DNA from: JAQSWP01 sp040255215
Lineage (GTDB): Bacteria > Pseudomonadota > Alphaproteobacteria > Reyranellales > JAQSWP01
NCBI GenBank assembly: GCA_040255215.1
Contig: JBDZUM010000002.1
Coordinates: 1-64,000 of the forward strand
DNA length: 64,000 bases
Reading direction: 5' to 3'
In this document: piece by piece, positions 43,862 to 52,785 of the stretch
How the letters are laid out: each line of letters begins with the position of its first letter
How positions within the stretch are numbered: the stretch's first letter is position 1
Translations under genes and position numbers: made by a program
Notes under the pieces: model-generated
Told to the model about the DNA's origin: nothing
Databases searched by the model: none
The model's input: only the letters and a program-made list of their open reading frames with translations

Positions 43862-44876
43862 ATGACGGCCCTGGCCCTCTCCCTCGATCCCCGCGGACGG
43901 CAGCCGCGCGGGGTCTCGGGCCGTCACGCCGCGCCGCCCGCGCCCGACCCCGAACGGGCGCGGGACTATTCGCCGGAAGCCGGCGCCGACGAGCGGCCGG
44001 CCTTCGCCCCGTCGCGACGCGACCGGGCGACCGTGCTGGCCAGCCTTGCTTCGCTGGCGCTGCACGCCATCGTCGCCGGCGCCGCCCTGGCGGCGTTCGG
44101 CAGCGAGACCATGGGCGGTGGTGGCGCCGGCCAGGGCGATGGCGAGGGCAGCGGCATTCTGGTCGAGCTGGTGGCGCTGGCGCCGGCGCAGCCCGCGACG
44201 GCGGTGCCCGACAGCGCGCCGCCGGAGGCGGAACCGGCAACGGAGAATCGCGAAGCCGAAGCGCCGAAGCCGGTCGAGCAGGCCGTGCCGCAGAAGATCG
44301 TCCTGCCGCCCCGGCCGGTCGATGCGGAGGCCATTCCGCTCNNNNNNNNNNNNNNNNNNNNNNNNNNNNNNNNNNNNNNNNNNNNNNNNNNNNNNNNNNN
44401 NNNNNNNNNNNNNNNNNNNNNNNNNNNNNNNNNNNNNNNNNCCGCCGCAGCAGGCGCAGCCGGCGCGATCCGAGCGGGCGGTCGCCGCCGATACCGCGGC
44501 GGCGCCATCGGGCCAGCAGGCGCTGAGCGGCGCGGCAGGCCAGGCCGCACTGGGCGGCTCGGGCGGCGATCAGATGGCGGCGGTGGGCGGCATGGGCGCG
44601 CGCGTGCTGCAGGCGCGCTTTCGCGTCACGCCCGATCCGCCGCATTACCCCAGGCGGGCGCTGTCGCAGCGCCAGGAGGGCACGGTGATGATCCGCGCCC
44701 TGATCGGCGAAAGCGGCGAGGCGCGGCAGATCAAATTGCACGCCAGCTCGGGCTATCCGTTGCTGGACAGGGCCGCCTTGCAGGCGGTCGGCGAATGGCA
44801 GTTCGCGCCGGAGACGGTCAATGGCCGGCCGGTGGCGGTGTGGGTCGAGGTGCCGGTGCGCTTCAAGATCGACTAG
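43862..44876 (+). CDS. tonB: energy transducer TonB (interrupted by gap)
   Basis: Starts ATG at 43862. Cytosolic Pro/Arg-rich head, one membrane helix (ASLASLALHAIVAGAALAAF), then a Pro/Ala/Glu-rich periplasmic spacer in which the 100-N run falls. After the gap comes the TonB C-terminal domain: PHYPRRALSQRQEGTVMIRA, SGYPLLDRAALQAVGEWQFA and VNGRPVAVWVEVPVRFKID, with stop TAG at 44874-44876. The two parts are in different frames only because the N run has a nominal length. It transmits proton-motive force to the receptor encoded 41 bp upstream. Confidence 0.9.
44342..44441. other. assembly gap (100 N) within tonB
   Basis: Falls in the low-complexity Pro/Ala-rich spacer of TonB, a typical assembly failure point. 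Confidence 0.95.
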
Positions 44877-44963
44877 CCGGCGCGCCGCTTCGACGGCGCG
44901 GCCGGTCGCGAAAATTTTGCAATGGCGGTTTTCGGGAACCGCCGGAGAGAAGGAGAGGGAGAG

Positions 44964-46058
44964 ATGTCGATGCAAGGTCAAATGGAATCCGCGCAGGCCG
45001 GGCTGCCGCTGGCGGCGCGCTGGCAGGCGCTGAAGCAGGCGGAAAGCAATCTGCGCATCCGCGATGCGGCGCAGCGGCTGGGGGTCAGCGAGGCCGAGCT
45101 GCTGGCGACCGGTTGCGGCGGCACGGTGACGCGGCTGGACGGCGACTGGATGGAAGCGCTCAAGCGCGTGCCCGCCCTGGGCCGCGTGATGGCGCTGACG
45201 CGCAACGAGCATTGCGTGCACGAGCGCAAGGGCGTCTACAACGAAGCCTCGTTCACCGGCCATATGGGTTTGGTGTTGGGCGAGGACATCGACCTGCGCC
45301 TGTTCATGGGCAACTGGCGCTCGGGCTTCGCCGTGCAGGAGCCGGTGGGCGAAGGCATCCGCCGTTCGCTGCATTTCTTCGACGCCGCCGGCCAGGCGGT
45401 GCACAAGATCTACCTGCAGAACGACAGCGACGTCGCCGCCTACGAAAAGCTGGTGGCCGATTTCACCGCGGCGGACCAGGGCCCGCTGCAGAGCGTCGGT
45501 GAAGTTCCGGCGCGGGCGGTCGACCGGCCCGATGCGGAAATCGACGTCGCCGGCCTGCGCGCCGCCTGGGCGGCGCTGAAGGACACGCATGATTTCTTCC
45601 CGCTGCTGCGCAAGTTCAAGGTCGGAAGGCAGCAGGCATTGCGGCTGGCCGGCGGCGACTTCGCCGTCAAGCTGGGCGCCGACGCGGCGCGACGCGTGCT
45701 GAACGGGGCGGCGGCCAGCGAGACGCCGATCATGGTGTTCGTCGGCAGCCCCGGCTGCATCCAGATCCATAGCGGCCGGGTGCGCAAGATCGTGCCGATG
45801 GGGCCATGGATCAACGTGCTCGATCCCGACTTCAACCTGCATCTGCGCGAGAACGGCATCGCCAGCGCCTGGCTGGTGCGCAAGCCGACCACCGACGGCG
45901 ACGTCACCGCCGTCGAGATTTACGACACAAATGGCGAGCAGATCGTGCAGTTCTTCGGCGCGCGCAAGCCCGGCGTGCCGGAGAACCGGCAGTGGCGGGC
46001 GCTCGCGCAGGGCCTGGCCGACAGCCAGATCGGTGGCCTGAGCGCCGCCTGGGCGTGA
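44964..46058 (+). CDS. hmuS: hemin-degrading factor HmuS
   Basis: 364 aa, the usual two-repeat HemS/HmuS fold. N-terminal repeat: LRIRDAAQRLGVSEAELLAT, VMALTRNEHCVHERKGVYNE, LFMGNWRSGFAV and SLHFFDAAGQAVHKIYLQN. C-terminal repeat: FFPLLRKFKVGRQQALRLAG, IMVFVGSPGCIQIHSGRVRK and WINVLDPDFNLHLRENGIAS. The protein accepts imported heme in the cytosol and opens or transfers it. AGGAGAGGGAGAG precedes the ATG. The stop overlaps the hmuT start (TGATG). Confidence 0.93.
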   Translation: MSMQGQMESAQAGLPLAARWQALKQAESNLRIRDAAQRLGVSEAELLATGCGGTVTRLDGDWMEALKRVPALGRVMALTRNEHCVHERKGVYNEASFTGHMGLVLGEDIDLRLFMGNWRSGFAVQEPVGEGIRRSLHFFDAAGQAVHKIYLQNDSDVAAYEKLVADFTAADQGPLQSVGEVPARAVDRPDAEIDVAGLRAAWAALKDTHDFFPLLRKFKVGRQQALRLAGGDFAVKLGADAARRVLNGAAASETPIMVFVGSPGCIQIHSGRVRKIVPMGPWINVLDPDFNLHLRENGIASAWLVRKPTTDGDVTAVEIYDTNGEQIVQFFGARKPGVPENRQWRALAQGLADSQIGGLSAAWA

Positions 46059-46993
46059 TGCGCGCCACCATGTTGCGCCGCCGCGCCGTCTTGCGCGGAG
46101 CGCTTGCGAGTGTGGGCGCGGCTGCGTTTGGCGGCGCGATGCTGCGCCCCGCCTTCGCCGCCCAATGCGTCGCCAACGGCCAGCGCGTCGTCTCGATCGG
46201 CGGTGCGGTGACGGAGATCGTCGCCGCGCTCGACGCCATGTGCCGCGTCATCGCCACCGACACGACCAGCCTCTATCCCCGCGCCGTGTTCGAGCTGCCG
46301 CGCGTCGGCTACATGCGGGCGCTGGCGGCCGAGGGCATCGTGGCGCTGAACCCGACCATGGTGCTGGCCTCCGACCGCTCGGGGCCGGAGCCGGTGCTGC
46401 GCCAGATCAGGGATGCCGGCGTCGATCTGCGCCTGATCCCCGACGACCCGCAGATCTCGGCCATCGCGCCCAAGATCCTGGCGGTCGGCGCGGCGCTGGG
46501 CCTGCAGAGCGAGGCGGCTTCGCTGGCGAAAGCGGTCGACGAGGACATCGCAGCGCTCAAGGCGCAGGTCGCGACGCTGAAGAGCAAGCCGCGCGTGCTG
46601 TTCCTGCTGTCGGTGGCGCGCGCCCAGCCGATGGCCGGCGGGGCGGAAACCTCGGCCGACGCGATGATCGCGCTGGCCGGCGGCGTCAACGCCGCCTCGG
46701 TCAATGGCTGGAAGCCGATCTCGGCCGAAAGCGCGCTCGATCTGGCGCCGGACGTCATATTGATGATGAGCCAGACGCTGGAAGCGGCGGGCGGCGCCGA
46801 TGCGGTGCTGGCGCTGCCGGCGCTGGCTGGTTCGCCGGCGGCCAAGAACCGGCGCGTGGTGTCGATGGAAGGCACCTATCTGCTGGGGCTGGGTCCGAGA
46901 GTCGCCCATGCCGGGCGCGATCTCGCCGCCGCCCTGCATCCGGAAGCCAGCTTGTCTTCGCTGCCGGCGCGCGCCTGGGCGATCAAGAGCTAA
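46058..46993 (+). CDS. hmuT: periplasmic heme-binding protein HmuT
   Basis: 311 aa. Export signal with twin-Arg-like start (MLRRRAVLRGALASVGAAAF), mature region QRVVSIGGAVTEIVAALDAM, DTTSLYPRAVFELPRVGYMR (the Tyr near here is the usual heme ligand), and GAETSADAMIALAGGVNAAS, typical of class III heme binding proteins. Receives heme from the outer-membrane receptor and passes it to HmuUV. Start overlaps the hmuS stop. Confidence 0.92.
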   Translation: MRATMLRRRAVLRGALASVGAAAFGGAMLRPAFAAQCVANGQRVVSIGGAVTEIVAALDAMCRVIATDTTSLYPRAVFELPRVGYMRALAAEGIVALNPTMVLASDRSGPEPVLRQIRDAGVDLRLIPDDPQISAIAPKILAVGAALGLQSEAASLAKAVDEDIAALKAQVATLKSKPRVLFLLSVARAQPMAGGAETSADAMIALAGGVNAASVNGWKPISAESALDLAPDVILMMSQTLEAAGGADAVLALPALAGSPAAKNRRVVSMEGTYLLGLGPRVAHAGRDLAAALHPEASLSSLPARAWAIKS

Positions 46994-46996
46994 AGC

Positions 46997-48088
46997 ATGA
47001 CCACGGCGATGATCTCGCAGACGGCGGCGGCGCGGCCCCCGCGCGAGCGCGGGCCGCTGATGCTGATCGTGCTGGGCGCGGTGCTGGTCTGCGCCATCGT
47101 GCTGGCGATCGGTTCGGGCGCGTCGTGGCTGTCGCCGTGGAAAGTCGTCGCCGTGCTGCTCGACGCCATGGGCCTCAACGTGGCGCCGGTCGAGTTGCGC
47201 GACCAGGCCGTGGTGCTGGGCATCCGCCTGCCGCGGGTGATACTGGCCATCATGGTCGGCGGCGGGCTGGCGCTGGCCGGCACCTTGATGCAGGGGCTGT
47301 TCCGCAATCCGCTGGCCGATCCCGGGCTGATCGGCGTTTCGGCCGGGGCGGCGCTGATGGCGGCGACCGCCATCGTGCTGGGCGGGCCGATCATGCTGTT
47401 CCTGGCGCTGCCCAAGGCGGCGATGCCGTTCTTCCTGCCGGTGGCGGCCTTCGCCGGCGGGCTGGCGGCGACTTTCCTGATCCATCAACTGGCGCGGCGC
47501 GACGGCGAGACCGAGATCGCCACCATGTTGCTGGCCGGCATCGCGGTGGCGGCGATCGCCGGCGCGGCCATCGGCTATCTCTCCTTCCTCAGCGACGACC
47601 GGCAATTGCGCGATCTCACCTTCTGGACGCTGGGCAGTCTGGGCGGCTCGTCGTGGCGCACGGTGGGGGCGATGGCGGTGTTCATGGTGCCGGCGGCGAT
47701 CGCCGCCCCGCTGCTGGCCAACACGCTCAATGCGCTGATCCTGGGCGAGCGCGAGGCGGGGCATCTGGGCATCAACGTCGAACGCCACAAGAAGCTGATC
47801 ATCGCCGTCTCGGCGCTGGCGGTGGGTGCGGCGGTGTCGGCCGCCGGCATCATCGGCTTCGTCGGCCTGGTGGTGCCGCATCTGGTGCGCCTGATGCTGG
47901 GCGCCGACCATCGCTACGTGGTGCCGGGCGCGGCGCTGCTGGGCGCTTCGCTGCTGCTGGTCTGCGATCTGGTGGCGAGAGTCGTGGTGGCGCCGGCCGA
48001 ATTGCCGATCGGCGTGGTGATGAGCGCGCTGGGCGGGCCGTTCTTCCTCTGGATGCTGCGCCGTCGGCGCGCGCTGAGCATGAGCTGA
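46997..48088 (+). CDS. hmuU: heme ABC transporter permease HmuU
   Basis: 363 aa with about ten membrane helices. FecCD-type motifs include LGIRLPRVILAIMVGGGLAL-AGTLMQGLFRNPLADPGLIG, HLGINVERHKKLIIAVSALA and IGFVGLVVPHLVRLMLGADH, the last forming the contact with the ATPase. It starts 3 bp after hmuT and overlaps hmuV by TGATG. It transports heme across the inner membrane. Confidence 0.94.
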   Translation: MTTAMISQTAAARPPRERGPLMLIVLGAVLVCAIVLAIGSGASWLSPWKVVAVLLDAMGLNVAPVELRDQAVVLGIRLPRVILAIMVGGGLALAGTLMQGLFRNPLADPGLIGVSAGAALMAATAIVLGGPIMLFLALPKAAMPFFLPVAAFAGGLAATFLIHQLARRDGETEIATMLLAGIAVAAIAGAAIGYLSFLSDDRQLRDLTFWTLGSLGGSSWRTVGAMAVFMVPAAIAAPLLANTLNALILGEREAGHLGINVERHKKLIIAVSALAVGAAVSAAGIIGFVGLVVPHLVRLMLGADHRYVVPGAALLGASLLLVCDLVARVVVAPAELPIGVVMSALGGPFFLWMLRRRRALSMS

Positions 48089-48864
48089 TGCTGGCCGCCG
48101 ACAAGGTTTGCGTCGCCGTCGCCGGCAAGCGGCTGATCGACGGCGTGTCGCTGGCGCTGCAGCCGGGCGAGCTGCTGGCGGTGGTGGGTCCCAACGGTGC
48201 GGGCAAGTCGACCTTGCTGCGCGCGCTGTCGGGCGAGGCGCGCCTCGCATCGGGAAGCGTCACGCTCGACGGTGGAACCTTGAGGCAGATCGGACCCGAG
48301 CGTCTGGCGCTGCGGCGCGCGGTGCTGCCGCAGGAAACGCGGCTGGCCTTTTCGCTGACCGTCGAGCAGGTGGTGTCGCTGGGCCGCCTGCCGCATCGCG
48401 GCCGCGCCGATCGCCTGGCCGACCGCATCGCCATCGCCCGCGCGCTGCAGGCGGTCGACATGGCGGGCTTTCTCCATCGCGCCTGGCCGACGCTCTCGGG
48501 TGGCGAGCGCCAGCGGGTCAATCTGGCGCGCGTGCTGGCGCAGCTCGACATCGGCAACCCGACCGACGAGAAGCGCTATCTGCTGCTCGACGAGCCGACG
48601 GCGGCGCTCGATCTCAAGCATCAGCTGGCTCTGCTCAAGCTGCTGCGCGTGCAGGTCGAGCAGGGCATCGGCGTACTGGCGATCCTGCACGATCTCAACC
48701 AGGCGCTGCTGGCCGATCGCGTGGCGGTGCTGGCCAACGGGAGGCTGATCGCGCTGGGCCGTCCCGACGAGGTGCTGACGCCGCAGATCGTGCGTCAGGC
48801 CTACGACGTAGAAGCGCGGGTGATCAATCTGCCTGACGGCGGAAGGCTGATCGCGGCGGGGTGA
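48088..48864 (+). CDS. hmuV: heme ABC transporter ATPase HmuV
   Basis: 258 aa. Walker A GPNGAGKST at 34-42, Q-loop in VLPQETRLAFSLTVEQVVSL, signature LSGGERQRVNLARVLAQL, Walker B RYLLLDEPTAALDL and H-switch LAILHDLNQAL. This is the heme-importer ATPase subgroup (the 'FSLTVEQVVSLGRLPH' motif). It is the last gene of the seven-gene heme locus. A palindromic repeat follows the stop and may act as a transcription end. Confidence 0.94.
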   Translation: MLAADKVCVAVAGKRLIDGVSLALQPGELLAVVGPNGAGKSTLLRALSGEARLASGSVTLDGGTLRQIGPERLALRRAVLPQETRLAFSLTVEQVVSLGRLPHRGRADRLADRIAIARALQAVDMAGFLHRAWPTLSGGERQRVNLARVLAQLDIGNPTDEKRYLLLDEPTAALDLKHQLALLKLLRVQVEQGIGVLAILHDLNQALLADRVAVLANGRLIALGRPDEVLTPQIVRQAYDVEARVINLPDGGRLIAAG

Positions 48865-48866
48865 TT

Positions 48867-48990
48867 TCTCCCTCTCCCCGACGGGGAGAGGGCCGGGGTG
48901 AGGGGGCTTTGGCGATCGTCGCCTGTGGCTCTCCCCCTCACCCGCTCGCTGGCGCTCGCGACCTCTCCCCGTGGGGGAGAGGTTGAAGAT
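48867..48990. repeat. CTTCTCCC-family palindromic repeat
   Basis: CTCCCTCTCCCCGACGGGGA at the left and CTCTCCCCCTCACCCGCTCG...CCTCTCCCCGTGGGGGAGAG at the right. The right part is read as the last codons of the convergent L,D-transpeptidase gene (residues LPHGERSRAPASG). Confidence 0.8.
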
Positions 48991-49513
48991 CGACCACCAC
49001 CTTCGATGCCAGCGTCAGCGTCGACAGAATTTCCAGCAGGTCGGCGCGGGCGAAGGCGATGCAGCCTTCGGTGGGGCCGTAATTCTCGCGCGCGAGATGG
49101 AGGAAGATGGCGCTGCCGCGGCCGGCGATGGGCGGCGCGTCGTTGTGGCCGATGACGAGGATCAGGTCGTAGAGATGATCCTCGCGCCACAGGCGCTCAT
49201 GGCGATAGGGATGCGGCAGGCGCACCATACTGTTGTATGTCGGCGCGCCCGGCTGATCGCACCAGCCATCGTCGATGTCGAGCGCGCGCACCGGCAGGGT
49301 AGTGCGCGGCGGCGGCAGCCGGTCGGCGCGGTAGAGCACGAAACGCGGCGGAAAACGCCCCATCGGCGTGCCGCCATCGCCCTCGCGCTTGTTGCTCAGA
49401 ATGCCGGCGCTGCCCAGCGCGCAGGCGAAATTCCGGCCGGCGAGATTTGCCACGCCGCGTCGCGAATCGCCTGAAGCCGATTGCACCGTAAGATCGAAAG
49501 CATTCTCCCGCAT
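48938..49513 (-). CDS. L,D-transpeptidase family protein
   Basis: 191 aa from ATG at 49511-49513. YkuD-like core: FACALGSAGILSNKREGDGG-TPMGRFPPRFVLYRADRLPP, LILVIGHNDAPPIAGRGSAI-FLHL and ENYGPTEGCIAF, with the catalytic Cys in GC and His in FLHLA. Such enzymes cross-link peptidoglycan or attach proteins to it, though this family lacks an obvious signal peptide here. The C-terminal 13 or so residues come from an intergenic palindromic repeat, so the stop is probably displaced from the ancestral one. Convergent with hmuV. Confidence 0.82.
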   Translation of the reverse strand: MRENAFDLTVQSASGDSRRGVANLAGRNFACALGSAGILSNKREGDGGTPMGRFPPRFVLYRADRLPPPRTTLPVRALDIDDGWCDQPGAPTYNSMVRLPHPYRHERLWREDHLYDLILVIGHNDAPPIAGRGSAIFLHLARENYGPTEGCIAFARADLLEILSTLTLASKVVVDLQPLPHGERSRAPASG

Positions 49514-49613
49514 GACAGGCTTATCGCCCGCTCTGCGCGGTGTCGGCAAGTTTGTCCTTGCGCGCTGCGGCGGGCGCATCGTTTGCTGAAGCGAGAAACG
49601 CGGAGGAAACGGG

Positions 49614-50234
49614 GTGAGCAAGGAGCGCGCGCGCCGCAAGAGGGCGCGGCACGACAGCAAGCGTGCGGCCATCTTCACCGTCGCCAAGCAGGTGTTCCTG
49701 GCCGAGGGGCTGGAGGGCGCCTCGCTGCGCGCCATCGCCCGCGCCTGCGGCTACGCGCCGGGCGCGCTCTACGCCTATTACGATTCCAAGGAAGACATCT
49801 ACGCCGACATATTGCGCGATTCGCTGGGGCGGCTGAAGGCGGCGACGGAGAAAGGCGGCAAGCGCGCCGATGCCAAAGCCGCGCTGCGCGGGGCGGTGCG
49901 CGCCTTCTACGGCTTCTACCGCGACAATCCGCACGATCTCGATCTCAGCCTCTATATCTCGCGCGGCCTGGGGCGGCGCGGCCTGACGCCCGAGCTCGAC
50001 GAGGAACTCAACGAGCGGCTCAAGGACACGCTCGACACGCTCAGCCACGCGCTGCTGCGGGTGCGCCCCGATCTCGGCTTCCGCGCCTGCCGCACCCATC
50101 GCGAGACGCTGCTCAGCGCGCTGATGGGCGTGCTGCTGCTGGAGCGCACCGGGCGGCTGGCGCGGCTGAAGACCGATCCGGGCCGGCTGCTCGACCGCCA
50201 TATCGATCTGACCCTGCAGGCGCTGGAAGCCTGA
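49614..50234 (+). CDS. TetR/AcrR-family regulator
   Basis: 206 aa, GTG start at 49614 with CGGAGG upstream. HTH: RAAIFTVAKQVFLAEGLEGA-SLRAIARACGYAPGALYAYY, then SKEDIYADILRDSL. C-terminal ligand-binding helices follow. It precedes an enoyl-CoA hydratase-like gene by 100 bp, with a perfect palindrome between them, so the regulator probably represses that gene, possibly in response to an acyl-CoA. Confidence 0.88.
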   Translation: MSKERARRKRARHDSKRAAIFTVAKQVFLAEGLEGASLRAIARACGYAPGALYAYYDSKEDIYADILRDSLGRLKAATEKGGKRADAKAALRGAVRAFYGFYRDNPHDLDLSLYISRGLGRRGLTPELDEELNERLKDTLDTLSHALLRVRPDLGFRACRTHRETLLSALMGVLLLERTGRLARLKTDPGRLLDRHIDLTLQALEA

Positions 50235-50296
50235 GGCGCCGGCGGCGTCCCCCCGCGCGGGGGGCTTGCATTCGCCGCCGGTCGGCGCACAATCTA

Positions 50297-50309
50297 TGAA
50301 CAGTGTTCA
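50297..50309. promoter_or_regulatory. palindromic TetR-type operator
   Basis: TGAACAGTGTTCA, a perfect 6-1-6 inverted repeat, 25 bp before the ATG of the downstream hydratase. This arrangement and motif type are typical of TetR-family operators controlling fatty-acid-like genes. Confidence 0.6.
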
Positions 50310-50334
50310 GAAAAACCCCGCGGGAGGAACCGAC

Positions 50335-51195
50335 ATGGCCGACACGGTGCTGTACGAGAGCGACGGGCGGATCGGGCGCATCACGCTCAACCGGCCCAAC
50401 GTCATGAACGCCATCAACGACGAGCTGCCGCACGAGCTGGCCGATTGCGTGCGGCGCGCCAACGACGATGCGCGCGTGCATGTGATCGTGCTTTCCGGCA
50501 AGGGCCCCGCCTTCTGCGCCGGCTACGACCTGACCTATTACGCGCAGGCCTCGGGCACCAACGACATCACGCAGAAGATGCCGTGGGATCCGATGCAGGA
50601 CTACAAGTTCATGATGCGCAACACCGAGCTGTTCATGAGCCTGTGGCGCTCCTACAAGCCGGTGATCGCCAAGGTGCACGGCTACGCGGTGGCCGGCGGC
50701 TCCGACATCGCGCTGTGCTCCGACCTGATCTTCATGGCCGAGGACGCGCGCATCGGCTACATGCCGACCCGGGTCTGGGGCTGTCCGACCACGGCGATGT
50801 GGGTCTACCGGCTGGGGGCGGAGAAGGCCAAGCGCATGCTGCTGACCGGCGACAAGGTGACCGGCGTCGAGGCGGCGGCGATGGGGCTGATCTACAAGGC
50901 TGTGCCGCCGGCGGAACTCGACGCCGAGGTCGAGGCGATGGCCGAGCGCATGGCGGGCGTGCCGCAGAACCAGCTGATGATGCAGAAGCTGATGATCAAC
51001 CAGGCCTACGACAACATGGGCCTGGCCAACACGCAGATGATCGCCACCTTGTTCGACGGCATCACGCGGCACTCGAAGGAAGGGCTGACCTTCAAGCAGC
51101 GCGCCGAGCAGTTCGGCTGGAAGCAGGCGGTGCAGGAGCGCGACAACGGCACGTTCGACTGGACCGCCAACCGGCCGATGAACAAGCCGCAGTAA
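50335..51195 (+). CDS. crotonase / enoyl-CoA hydratase family protein
   Basis: 286 aa. Crotonase fold: VLYESDGRIGRITLNRPNVM-NAIND, oxyanion-hole segment VIVLSGKGPAFCAGYDLTYY, second HGYAVAGGSDIALCSDLIFM and the trimerisation end KMMINQAY-like (MQKLMINQAYDNMGL). Catalytic Glu of classic hydratases is not plainly present at 'GGSDIA..', so isomerase, hydrolase or hydratase activity cannot be chosen. GGGAGGAAC precedes the ATG. Partner of the TetR regulator; a fatty-acid or aromatic acyl-CoA step is likely. Confidence 0.85.
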   Translation: MADTVLYESDGRIGRITLNRPNVMNAINDELPHELADCVRRANDDARVHVIVLSGKGPAFCAGYDLTYYAQASGTNDITQKMPWDPMQDYKFMMRNTELFMSLWRSYKPVIAKVHGYAVAGGSDIALCSDLIFMAEDARIGYMPTRVWGCPTTAMWVYRLGAEKAKRMLLTGDKVTGVEAAAMGLIYKAVPPAELDAEVEAMAERMAGVPQNQLMMQKLMINQAYDNMGLANTQMIATLFDGITRHSKEGLTFKQRAEQFGWKQAVQERDNGTFDWTANRPMNKPQ

Positions 51196-51382
51196 GGCTC
51201 CACGTACAAGCGCTGCGCAATCGTGGCGCCAATGTGGCGGGGCTCACGTTCGCTTGAGCGGACATGAAGGCGGGGATGGCGCGGCGGGTGAACCCGTAAG
51301 CAATGGCACGGGCCCAGGTTGTCGGTCCGTCGGCCGCGATCGCGGGTAGTCGATGCGGCCGTCTTCTATCAAGGAGGACGCC

Positions 51383-51733
51383 ATGAACGCTAACAACAAC
51401 TTCTCCCGCCGCCGGCTGCTGGGCGGCGTGGCCGCCATCGGCGCCGCCGGCGCGGGCATGGCGGTCCTCGGCGCCGCCCCGGCGCAGGCCGCGCCGTCGC
51501 ATGCCGCCTATCGCGGCGGCACCAATTACGGCCAGGCGCTCGATCTGCTGGTGCGCGCCCGGCGCGAGCTGGCCGAAGGCGGCCGCGAGCCCAGCCGCGT
51601 GCAGGCGCTGCGCCGCGTCGACCAGGCCATCGTCGAAACGCGCCAGGCCATGCGCGAGGACCATCGCTGGGACAATGACTGGCGCTGGAAGAACCGCGAT
51701 TACGATCGCTGGGACGAGCGTCGTTTCCGCTAA
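51383..51733 (+). CDS. small Tat-exported hypothetical protein, 116 aa
   Basis: Twin-arginine signal NNFSRRRLLGGVAAIGAAGA-GMAVLGAAPAQA; the mature part of about 75 residues is helical and charged (YGQALDLLVRARRELAEGGR, VQALRRVDQAIVETRQAMRE) and ends in Trp/Asp/Arg-rich DHRWDNDWRWKNRDYDRWDE. AAGGAGGA gives a strong ribosome site. No family known. The terminator that follows suggests an independent transcript. Confidence 0.7.
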   Translation: MNANNNFSRRRLLGGVAAIGAAGAGMAVLGAAPAQAAPSHAAYRGGTNYGQALDLLVRARRELAEGGREPSRVQALRRVDQAIVETRQAMREDHRWDNDWRWKNRDYDRWDERRFR

Positions 51734-51751
51734 ACGGTCCGCAGCGGACGG

Positions 51752-51785
51752 GCGGCGGCGGGGCCATCCCGCCGCCGCTTTCGTT
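51752..51785 (+). terminator. rho-independent terminator
   Basis: GCGGCGGCGGG-GCCAT-CCCGCCGCCGC followed by TTTCGTT, 20 bp after the stop of the 116-aa gene. The T-run is short, so strength is uncertain. Confidence 0.7.
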
Positions 51786-51879
51786 GTGGCGGGGCGGTTT
51801 CGCCCAAGCCGCGCCGCAATCTCCGGCGTATAATACCGCGCCTGCCGCCCTGCGCGGTTTTCGCCGGAGCCCCATTCGC

Positions 51880-52782
51880 ATGTTCGCAGTTTCAACGTCT
51901 CGTCTCGCGCCCCTGGCCGCAGCGATGCTGGCGCTCGTGCCCATGATCGCGTCCGCCCAGCCGCGCGAAGGCGGTTCGCGCATCGAGGTGACGGTCGAGG
52001 GCGACACCACGACCTGGAAGACGGTCAACACCGAGTTCGCCTACGTGACGCAGAATCCGCTGGCGCCGAAGGAGCGCGGGCTGATCGTGCAGTTCGAATC
52101 CGACGTCACGCGCTCGAGCGCCAAGGAGGGCGCCGACGGCGTGGTGCGGGCGCGAGCCTGGAAGGTGAAGCCCGACGGCAGCCAGGAGGCGGCGTGGGAA
52201 GGCAGCTATCCCGGCATGGAGGCGTGGATCTCGGGCGAGCGGCTGATGATTCCCAACTATGGCTGCTGCGGCGCCATCAACGCCTACAGCGCGGTGTCGG
52301 TGGCGACCGGCAAGGTGCTCTACACCGCCTCGGGCGACAGCCCCGGCGCGCAGGTGGTGAGCATGGAGATCCCCAACACCGGCCCGCTCGGCAAGCGCTT
52401 CGTGGCGGTGCACGGCACCAACTCGGCCATGGAGGACCGCGTGCTCAAGAGCCAGAACGCGCTGGGGCTGATCACCTACGCCTCGCCCGCCGTGCCGATG
52501 CAGCGCATCAAGATCCTGCAGCGGCGCGAGGGGCGCATCGACGAGAAGTACTACGAGATCAAGCTGAGCTGGGAGACCAGCAAGCCCAACGCCGTCAATG
52601 GCGGGCGGCTGACCTTGTGGAGCGCCACCAACGATCCCGATCCCGCCGCGGTCAAGGGCGCTTCGCTGCGCATTCTGATCGGCGACCACAACATCCTGCT
52701 GCCGGTGATCGGCGACAGGCTGGAGATCGAACGCGGCATCGTGCCGTCGGAAGTGGTGCTGATCGAGGAGAAGATCGAGTAG
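51880..52782 (+). CDS. secreted hypothetical protein, 300 aa
   Basis: Signal peptide (LAPLAAAMLALVPMIASAQ, cleavage near residue 26). The mature part is beta-rich: IEVTVEGDTTTWKTVNTEFA, MEAWISGERLMIPNYGCCGA (adjacent Cys pair), YTASGDSPGAQVVSMEIPNT, RFVAVHGTNSAMEDRVLKSQ, and it ends VVLIEEKIE. I do not know the family. Probably periplasmic, possibly a beta-propeller-like or lectin-like fold by the strand pattern. It ends 3 bp from the convergent manganese exporter gene. Confidence 0.75.
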   Translation: MFAVSTSRLAPLAAAMLALVPMIASAQPREGGSRIEVTVEGDTTTWKTVNTEFAYVTQNPLAPKERGLIVQFESDVTRSSAKEGADGVVRARAWKVKPDGSQEAAWEGSYPGMEAWISGERLMIPNYGCCGAINAYSAVSVATGKVLYTASGDSPGAQVVSMEIPNTGPLGKRFVAVHGTNSAMEDRVLKSQNALGLITYASPAVPMQRIKILQRREGRIDEKYYEIKLSWETSKPNAVNGGRLTLWSATNDPDPAAVKGASLRILIGDHNILLPVIGDRLEIERGIVPSEVVLIEEKIE

Positions 52783-52785
52783 GCT

